Assembly (NCBI GenBank): GCA_018798825.1 | Contig: CP076354.1 | Location: 2,288,001 to 2,352,000, forward strand | DNA: 64,000 nucleotides | Direction: 5' to 3' | DNA from: Ochrobactrum sp. BTU1 | GTDB lineage: Bacteria > Pseudomonadota > Alphaproteobacteria > Rhizobiales > Rhizobiaceae | In this document: piece by piece, positions 55,745 through 64,000 of the stretch | Layout of the letters: each line of letters begins with the position of its first letter | How positions within the stretch are numbered: the stretch's first letter is position 1 | Notes under the pieces: model-generated | Told to the model about the DNA's origin: nothing | Databases searched by the model: none | What the model saw: the letters and a program-made list of their open reading frames with translations, nothing else | Made by a program: the position numbers and the translations under genes

Positions 55745-57010
55745 GTGTCGCGCAGTTCTTATCTCTTCACCAGCGAATCCGTGTCTGAAGGTCATCCAGA
55801 CAAGGTTTGCGACCGTATTTCCGATGAAATCGTAGACATGATTTACAAGGAGGCGCGCCGCACCGGCGTCGATCCTTGGTCTGTTCGCGTTGCATGTGAA
55901 ACGCTTGCCACCACCAATCGCGTGGTCATCGCTGGCGAAGTACGCGTGCCTGACACTTTCCTGAAGAAGAATAAGGACGGCACCATCGCGCACGACGCGG
56001 CGGGGCATCCACTGATTAATCCTTCTCGTTTCCGCTCGGCAGCGCGCAAGGCGATCCGTGAAATCGGTTATGAGCAGGACGGCTTTAACTGGCGTACGGT
56101 GAAAATCGATGTGCTTCTGCATCCACAATCTGCCGACATCGCGCAGGGTGTGGACAACGCATCTGATCGTCAGGGCGAAGAAGGTGCAGGCGATCAGGGC
56201 ATCATGTTCGGCTATGCCTGCCGTGAAACCCCAGATCTCATGCCGGCACCGATCTACTATTCGCACAAGATTCTCGAAAAGCTTGCCGAAGCCCGCCACA
56301 AAGGTGAAGGCGATCCAGGCAAGCTCGGCCCTGACGCCAAGAGCCAGGTGACGGTTCGTTACGAGAACGGTAAGGCCGCTGAAGTCACGCAGATCGTTCT
56401 TTCGACGCAGCATCTCGAGGCCAGCTGGGATTCGAAGAAGGTGCGTTCGGTTGTCGAGCCTTACATTCGCGAAGCGCTTGGCGATCTGCCGATTGCGGCA
56501 AACTGCAACTGGTACATCAATCCAACCGGTAAATTTGTCATTGGCGGCCCGGATGGTGACGCCGGTTTGACCGGCCGCAAGATCATCGTCGACACTTATG
56601 GCGGCGCAGCACCGCACGGCGGCGGTGCATTCTCCGGCAAAGACACGACCAAGGTTGACCGTTCGGCTGCTTATGCTGCGCGTTATCTTGCCAAGAACGT
56701 AGTTGCGGCCAATCTCGCAGACCGTTGCACGATCCAGCTTTCCTATGCCATTGGCGTTGCCCAGCCGCTTTCGGTCTATGTTGACCTGCACGGTACCGGC
56801 AAGGTTGACGAATCGGCGGTTGAGGAAGCGCTGCGCAAGGTCATGGACCTGTCGCCAACTGGCATCCGCAAGCATCTAGATCTCAACAAGCCTATCTATG
56901 CCAAGACCTCTTCTTACGGCCATTTTGGTCGCAAGGCTGGTCGTGATGGTTCCTTCTCCTGGGAGAAGACCGATCTTACCAAGGCATTGAAGGCAGCACT
57001 ATCAGCCTGA
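55745..57010 (+). CDS. metK: S-adenosylmethionine synthetase
   Basis: 421 aa from a GTG at 55745, with AAGAGGGG upstream; the longer open frame is not used. It makes SAM from methionine and [28 protein letters not shown] (here [25 protein letters not shown]) and the ATP/phosphate-binding [65 protein letters not shown] are intact. The product supplies SAM for many enzymes in the window (MiaB, TrmB, PmtA). It is followed by a palindromic repeat and trmB. Confidence 0.98.
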   Translation: MSRSSYLFTSESVSEGHPDKVCDRISDEIVDMIYKEARRTGVDPWSVRVACETLATTNRVVIAGEVRVPDTFLKKNKDGTIAHDAAGHPLINPSRFRSAARKAIREIGYEQDGFNWRTVKIDVLLHPQSADIAQGVDNASDRQGEEGAGDQGIMFGYACRETPDLMPAPIYYSHKILEKLAEARHKGEGDPGKLGPDAKSQVTVRYENGKAAEVTQIVLSTQHLEASWDSKKVRSVVEPYIREALGDLPIAANCNWYINPTGKFVIGGPDGDAGLTGRKIIVDTYGGAAPHGGGAFSGKDTTKVDRSAAYAARYLAKNVVAANLADRCTIQLSYAIGVAQPLSVYVDLHGTGKVDESAVEEALRKVMDLSPTGIRKHLDLNKPIYAKTSSYGHFGRKAGRDGSFSWEKTDLTKALKAALSA

Positions 57011-57013
57011 TTG

Positions 57014-57112
57014 ATTACATTTCCAGCAATACTGCGCAGCGGTTTTGCATAGGATAATGCGTAAAAAAGAGTTAGAGCGGTTCCCACGATACCGCTTTAA
57101 CTGGAACAGCGA
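57014..57112 (+). repeat. Intergenic palindromic repeat between metK and trmB (copy 7)
   Basis: CATTTCCAGCAATACTGCGCAGCGG, then GGATAATGCG, then AGAGCGGTTCCCACGATACCGCTTT, in which AGCGGT/ACCGCT pair. It ends 3 bp before the trmB ATG, so it forms nearly the whole trmB leader. It shares CATTTCCAGCAA and AATGCG with the copy at 5417. Confidence 0.7.
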
Positions 57113-57115
57113 TAA

Positions 57116-57817
57116 ATGACCGATGAATCCCATCCAGTACGCGCGGCCGGAAACTTTTTCGGCCGCCGTCATGGCAAGCCACTCCGCCCACATCAGAATA
57201 ATCTTTTCGAAGATTTGCTGCCGCGTCTGAAACTGGACCTCGATACACCTGCGCCGCAGGATTTGAGGACATTGTTTGAAGCGCCGGTTGAGAATGTGCG
57301 CATGGAAATCGGCTTTGGCGGTGGCGAACATCTCTATCATGAGAGTGGACGCTATCCGCAGTCGGGCTTCATTGGTGTTGAGCCTTTCGTCAATGGTATG
57401 GCCAAGATGCTGGCGGCCCTTCATGAAGCGCCGCGCACTAATCTTCGTCTCTATGATGAAGATGCGACCGATGTGCTGGATTGGCTGCCTGATGCATCGC
57501 TTTCTGGCATCGATCTTTTCTATCCTGATCCTTGGCATAAGCGTCGCCACTGGAAACGGCGCTTTGTCAGTGATGCAAATCTTGATCGTTTCGCGCGTCT
57601 GCTGAAGCCAGGCACGAAGTTCCGCTTCGCTTCCGATATCGAACATTACGTCAACTGGACGCTGCAGCACTGCCGCAGGCACCCGGCGTTCGAATGGCAG
57701 GCGGAAGGCCCGGATGACTGGAATAACGCCTATGAAGGCTGGCCAGGCACGCGTTATGAAGCAAAGGCTTTTCGTGAAGGACGCGTTGCTGCCTATCTGA
57801 CATTCACCAGGCTTTGA
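57116..57817 (+). CDS. trmB: tRNA (guanine-N7)-methyltransferase
   Basis: 233 aa SAM-dependent enzyme that forms m7G46 in tRNAs. The SAM-binding [36 protein letters not shown] spans about 62-97, and the catalytic-site segment [20 protein letters not shown] near 131-150 matches the TrmB consensus (FPDPWPKxRHxKRR). C-terminal [19 protein letters not shown] is also family-typical. The start lies within the repeat element, which may restrain translation. The next gene is the rimP leader. Confidence 0.97.
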   Translation: MTDESHPVRAAGNFFGRRHGKPLRPHQNNLFEDLLPRLKLDLDTPAPQDLRTLFEAPVENVRMEIGFGGGEHLYHESGRYPQSGFIGVEPFVNGMAKMLAALHEAPRTNLRLYDEDATDVLDWLPDASLSGIDLFYPDPWHKRRHWKRRFVSDANLDRFARLLKPGTKFRFASDIEHYVNWTLQHCRRHPAFEWQAEGPDDWNNAYEGWPGTRYEAKAFREGRVAAYLTFTRL

Positions 57818-57905
57818 TGGTTGGTTGAATTGCGGCCTCAATTGCGGCCTTGAAAAAATCCGCATCAGCTGGTATATAAGTTTCAAATTCTTGGTCGTTT
57901 GAACA

Positions 57906-57937
57906 AGAGTGGGCCCTCCCGGACCCGCTCTTTTTTG
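57906..57937 (+). promoter_or_regulatory. rimP leader with intrinsic terminator
   Basis: Stem AGAGTGGG-CC / GGACCCGCTCT (57906-57931, one bulged A and one G-U pair) around CTCCC, followed by TTTTTT (57931-57936), 32 bp before the rimP start. It matches the alphaproteobacterial rimP-leader attenuator described in Rfam, from memory. It suggests premature termination control of rimP-nusA-infB, possibly by NusA. Confidence 0.75.
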
Positions 57938-57969
57938 TTAACTACGGCTCTGTGAAAAAGGTTTATCGA

Positions 57970-58638
57970 GTGACGGAACAGGAACAGGCAATTGAGGCCG
58001 TAAACGCAGATGAGCGTATCATTCGCGAAACGGGCGTCGATGCAAAAGTAGCAGGCATTGTGGAGCCGGTGATCAATACGCTGGGTTTCCGCCTTGTGCG
58101 TGTGCGCCTTTCCGGCCTCAATGGTCAGACGCTGCAGATCATGGCCGAGCGTCCAGATGGCACGATGACAGTTGAGGATTGCGAATTGTTGAGCCGCACC
58201 GTGGCTCCGGTTCTCGATGTCGAAGATCCGATAAGCGGCAAGTACCATCTTGAAATCTCGTCGCCGGGTATTGATCGTCCGATGGTGCGTAAGTCCGATT
58301 TCAGCGATTGGGCGGGACATATCGCAAAGGTCGAGACCTCGATCGTTCATGAAGGACGAAAGAAGTTTCGCGGTCGCATCGTGGTCGGTGATGCCGATTC
58401 CATCGTGATCGAAAGCGATCAGATTTCATACGGTAATGAACCGGTTGTTCGCATTCCGTTTGATCTGATTTCCGATGCGCGTCTGGTTCTGACCGATGAA
58501 CTCATTCGCGATGCGCTGCGCAAGGACAAGGCCCTGCGGGAAGGCCGCATTCCCGGAGATGATCTGGGTGATGGGCGCGGAGACGAGTCGACCGAAGACA
58601 ATCAGGAAGCCGCTTCGACGGAATCCGAAGAGAAGTAA
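57970..58638 (+). CDS. rimP: Ribosome maturation factor RimP
   Basis: 222 aa from the GTG at 57970 (AAGG upstream), giving [64 protein letters not shown]; the GTG at 57952 is less likely. The N-terminal RimP_N domain (to about 100, [29 protein letters not shown]) and SH3-like C-terminal domain are present, followed by an acidic tail. It helps 30S assembly. It heads the rimP-nusA-ylxR-infB operon, behind a leader terminator. Confidence 0.96.
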   Translation: MTEQEQAIEAVNADERIIRETGVDAKVAGIVEPVINTLGFRLVRVRLSGLNGQTLQIMAERPDGTMTVEDCELLSRTVAPVLDVEDPISGKYHLEISSPGIDRPMVRKSDFSDWAGHIAKVETSIVHEGRKKFRGRIVVGDADSIVIESDQISYGNEPVVRIPFDLISDARLVLTDELIRDALRKDKALREGRIPGDDLGDGRGDESTEDNQEAASTESEEK

Positions 58639-58704
58639 GTTTCAAAGTGAGTTTCAGGCGTCCGGTTCCTAAAAGCGAACGGATGCGTCACCAAGGAGAG
58701 ACCT

Positions 58705-60315
58705 ATGGCAGTCAGTGCAAACAGGCTGGAACTTCTGCAGATCGCTGATGCGGTTGCACGCGAGAAGTCGATTGACCGTGAGATCGTTCTTGCGGCCATG
58801 GCCGATGCGATCCAGAAGGCTGCGCGTTCGCGTTACGGTCAGGAAAGCAACATCCGCGCCGACATCAATGCAAAGTCCGGTGAGATCAAGCTTCAGCGTC
58901 TGCTCGAAGTGGTCGAGACTGTTGAAGACTATTCCACGCAGATTTCGCTGTTCACTGCGCGCGATCGCAATCCGGATGCGCAGGTTGGTGATTTCATCGC
59001 CGACCAGCTGCCGCCAATGGATTTCGGCCGTATTGCCGCCCAGTCTGCCAAGCAGGTTATCGTGCAGAAGGTGCGCGAAGCCGAGCGCGACCGCCAGTAT
59101 GACGAATTCAAGGATCGCGTCGGCGAAATCGCTAACGGCACCGTCAAGCGTGTTGAATATGGCAATGTGATCGTTGATCTTGGCCGAGGTGAAGCAATCG
59201 TTCGTCGTGACGAACTGATCCCGCGTGAAGCTTTCCGTTATGGCGATCGTATCCGCGCTTATGTTTACGACGTTCGTCGCGAACAGCGCGGCCCGCAGAT
59301 TTTCCTGTCGCGTACGCATCCTTCTTTCATGGCGAAGCTTTTCACCATGGAAGTGCCGGAAATCTACGACGGCATCATTGAAATCAAGTCGGTTGCTCGT
59401 GACCCAGGTTCGCGCGCCAAGATCGCCGTGGTTTCACGCGACGCATCGATTGATCCGGTTGGTGCCTGTGTCGGTATGCGCGGCTCTCGTGTTCAGGCTG
59501 TTGTTGCCGAACTGCAGGGCGAAAAGATCGACATTATTCCTTGGTCGCCAGATGCAGCTTCCTTCATCGTCAACGCGCTTCAGCCTGCTGAAGTTGCCAA
59601 GGTTGTTCTTGATGAAGACGCAGAACGTATTGAAGTTGTCGTTCCGAATGACCAACTATCACTAGCAATCGGTCGTCGCGGTCAGAACGTGCGCCTTGCT
59701 TCGCAGTTGACAGGCTGGGATATCGACATCCTGACGGAAGACGAAGAATCCGAACGTCGTCAGAAGGAATTTGCTGAGCGTTCAAACCTGTTCATGGAAG
59801 CCCTCAACGTTGATGAGATGGTTGGTCAGGTTCTGGCTTCTGAAGGCTTTGCCTCAGTTGAAGAACTGGCATATGTCGAGCCAGGCGAAATTGCCTCGAT
59901 CGACGGCTTTGATGAAGATACCGCTGGTGAAATTCAGGAACGTGCACGCGAATTCCTGGAACGCATTGAAGGCGAACAGGATGCCCGCCGCAAGGAACTG
60001 GGTGTTGAAGACGAACTTCGCGAGCTTCCAGGTCTGACAACAGCCATGTTGGTTGCCGTCGGCGAGGACGGAGTGAAGAATATCGAAGACTTTGCTGGTT
60101 ATGCTGTTGACGATCTCGTCGGCTGGCGTGAACGCAAGGACGGAGAAACCGTTAATCACAGCGGTATCCTCTCTTCCTTCGATGTTTCACGCGTTGATGC
60201 TGAACAGATGATCCTGACTGCTCGCTTGAAGGCTGGCTGGATCACTGAAGAAGAGCTCGTTGCGGTTGAAACCAACGACGAGAGCGAAGCTGGCGAAGAA
60301 GAAGTCGCTTCGTAA
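58705..60315 (+). CDS. nusA: Transcription termination/antitermination factor NusA
   Basis: 536 aa. The N-terminal RNA-polymerase-binding domain (about 1-125), S1 domain (about 135-200, GEIANGTVKRVEYGNVIVDLGRGEAIVRRDELIPRE), and KH1/KH2 (about 230-345, with GACVGMRGSRVQAVVAELQGEKIDIIPW and SLAIGRRGQNVRLASQLTGW) are complete. Two acidic helix-hairpin-helix repeats end the protein (VDEMVGQVLASEGFASVEELAYVEPGEIASIDGFDEDTAGEIQERA, and LRELPGLTTAMLVAVGEDGV). It modulates pausing, termination and rRNA antitermination. A GC-rich hairpin lies after its stop. Confidence 0.99.
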   Translation: MAVSANRLELLQIADAVAREKSIDREIVLAAMADAIQKAARSRYGQESNIRADINAKSGEIKLQRLLEVVETVEDYSTQISLFTARDRNPDAQVGDFIADQLPPMDFGRIAAQSAKQVIVQKVREAERDRQYDEFKDRVGEIANGTVKRVEYGNVIVDLGRGEAIVRRDELIPREAFRYGDRIRAYVYDVRREQRGPQIFLSRTHPSFMAKLFTMEVPEIYDGIIEIKSVARDPGSRAKIAVVSRDASIDPVGACVGMRGSRVQAVVAELQGEKIDIIPWSPDAASFIVNALQPAEVAKVVLDEDAERIEVVVPNDQLSLAIGRRGQNVRLASQLTGWDIDILTEDEESERRQKEFAERSNLFMEALNVDEMVGQVLASEGFASVEELAYVEPGEIASIDGFDEDTAGEIQERAREFLERIEGEQDARRKELGVEDELRELPGLTTAMLVAVGEDGVKNIEDFAGYAVDDLVGWRERKDGETVNHSGILSSFDVSRVDAEQMILTARLKAGWITEEELVAVETNDESEAGEEEVAS

Positions 60316-60338
60316 AAAGACAAGAGACGGCATTGCGG

Positions 60339-60366
60339 TTGCGCCCGGAGCAATTCGGGCGCAATT
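60339..60366 (+). terminator. Hairpin after nusA
   Basis: 9 bp perfect stem TTGCGCCCG / CGGGCGCAA with an 8 nt loop, followed by TTTATGGCGTTTTA. The U run is broken, so it may be a processing or partial-termination site before ylxR-infB. Confidence 0.55.
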
Positions 60367-60449
60367 TATGGCGTTTTAGAGTTTCGTATTGAGAAGTGGC
60401 GTCAGCTCTGCTAGGTCGCTGCCAGTTTGGTAATAAGTAACAGGCATCG

Positions 60450-61079
60450 ATGGTAAAACCGAGTTTGCGTGCGGAGCAGGATATGAATGATAGAACCTGT
60501 ATCGTCACGCGGGAAAGCGGATCGGCAGATGATCTGATCCGGTTCGTTGCTGGGCCTGATGGTTCGGTTGTGCCTGACCTGAAGCGGAATTTGCCGGGCA
60601 GAGGTTGTTGGGTCAAGGCAGAACGTCGTCTTGTGGACGAAGCCGTCAAGCGCAAGCTTTTTGCACGGGCGCTGAAAGACGATGTGAAGCCGCAAGCAGA
60701 TCTTGGCGCGCTGGTTGACCAGCTGTTGACGAAGTCTGCACTCGGTAGTCTCGCGCTGGCTCGTAAATCCGGTGCAGTTGTATCTGGTTCCACTAAGGTG
60801 GATCAGGCAATTCGTTCAGGTGCTGCGGCATTGGTTTTGCATGCACAGGAAGCCGCTTCTGATGGCGTGCGTAAACTGGATCAAGCCCGCCGTGTGGTGG
60901 TTCGTATGGATGGCCCCGAAATCCCGGCCTTCACTCTTTTTAAGGGAGAAGAAATGGATTTGGCATTTGGGGGTGGAAATGTGATACATGCAGCCGTGCT
61001 CGACGGAAAGGCAGCAGCCGGGGTCGTGCAACGGTTGCTTTTATTGCATCGATATCGAGGCGAAAGCCCATTGAGTTGA
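60450..61079 (+). CDS. ylxR: YlxR-like RNA-binding protein fused to an L7Ae-like domain
   Basis: 209 aa. Residues 13-90 are the DUF448/YlxR domain (RTCIVTRESGSADDLIRFVAGPDGSVVPDLKRNLPGRGCWVKAERRLVDEAVKRKLFARALK), with the conserved GRGCWV. Residues about 100-195 look like an L7Ae/YlxQ-type domain (LLTKSALGSLALARKSGAVVSGSTKVDQAIRSGAAALVLHAQEAASDG), which in Gram-positives is a separate gene. Both are predicted RNA-binding or nucleoid factors; YlxR can act with RNase P. The ATG at 60483 (GGAG-rich upstream) is an alternative start. It lies between nusA and infB. Confidence 0.9.
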   Translation: MVKPSLRAEQDMNDRTCIVTRESGSADDLIRFVAGPDGSVVPDLKRNLPGRGCWVKAERRLVDEAVKRKLFARALKDDVKPQADLGALVDQLLTKSALGSLALARKSGAVVSGSTKVDQAIRSGAAALVLHAQEAASDGVRKLDQARRVVVRMDGPEIPAFTLFKGEEMDLAFGGGNVIHAAVLDGKAAAGVVQRLLLLHRYRGESPLS

Positions 61080-61113
61080 AACGGCAGTCCGACACTGCTG
61101 AGTTATAAATTGG

Positions 61114-61262
61114 TAGAGCGGTTCTCTTAATCCCGACGAGACGGGATCCGCTCTGGAGCATGAACCGGATAATCGGCCTGGTTGGCCTAACCGGATTGTG
61201 CGCTAAAGTGGATGACCGGAGCATTATTCAAAATGATCTGATCGTGTTGGATAATGCTCGGG
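61114..61262 (+). repeat. Palindromic repeats in the infB leader (copy 8)
   Basis: First a hairpin with GAGCGG and CCGCTC outside TCCCGACGAGACGGGA, then AGCATGAACCGG with CCGGATTGTGCGC, then GAGCATTAT and ATAATGCTC (61219-61261). It ends about 37 bp before the infB ATG. The GAGC arms relate it to copies 3 and 5, but it is the most diverged and may be two tandem elements. Confidence 0.55.
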
Positions 61263-61298
61263 TAAAGCGGCTGAAGCCGCGAAGGAAACGGAAACGTA

Positions 61299-64000
<2,702 letters not shown>

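Overview
The window is chromosomal DNA of an alphaproteobacterium in the Brucella/Ochrobactrum group (Rhizobiales). Evidence: the DnaK, RimP, YbeY, MetK and AccD sequences look Brucella-like, the gene orders (trpF-trpB-trpA-accD; tsaB-rimI-plsC-miaB-phoH-ybeY-corC-lnt-metK-trmB-rimP-nusA-ylxR-infB) are typical of this group, CtrA-type boxes are present, and intergenic palindromic repeats of the Brucella/rhizobial kind recur. Genus is inferred from remembered sequences, not from a search.

Layout. 1-4850 (minus): a metallopeptidase and a YdcF-like protein lead into trpF-trpB-(unknown gene)-trpA, with the first codons of accD at the left edge. 4950-7570 (minus): a DUF2852 protein and an alpha/beta hydrolase-BenE transporter pair. 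7870-14100 (plus): translation genes infC (AUU start), rpmI-rplT, pheS-ASCH-pheT, plus an ICMT-like membrane methyltransferase. 14140-21870: small accessory units, including a TetR/VOC pair divergent from an MFS pump, a DUF3829 protein, an orphan membrane protein, and an aldo/keto reductase divergent from a LysR regulator. 22100-25360: dnaK and dnaJ. 25450-32340: pmtA, FMN reductase, pyrF, DUF1330, SMP-30 lactonase, gshB, a ComM-like ATPase and a small solitary DnaB-like ATPase. 32500-34850: two exported cell-envelope proteins with CtrA-type boxes nearby, and DUF454. 34870-42750: an aminotransferase followed by a Pho-box-controlled pstS-pstC-pstA-pstB-phoU-phoB cluster without phoR. 43350-46760: SleB-type hydrolase, lipoprotein, M29 aminopeptidase, Dps. 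47000-64000 (plus): the long housekeeping run tsaB to infB, which runs off the right edge.

No prophage, IS element, CRISPR array, rRNA or tRNA was seen. The most unusual signals are regulatory. Three copies of one structured RNA-like motif lie before rpmI and pheS, with different but self-complementary stems between conserved flanks. The TetR/MFS divergent promoter holds a pair of matching candidate operators, one next to each start codon. CtrA-type boxes sit before cell-wall genes. A triple PhoB half-site array precedes pstS. Eight copies of palindromic intergenic repeats lie in gaps, four of them close upstream of start codons. Accessory coding oddities are an unknown gene translationally coupled inside trpB-trpA, an ASCH gene inside pheS-pheT, and the GSRP-like/DnaB-like ATPase.
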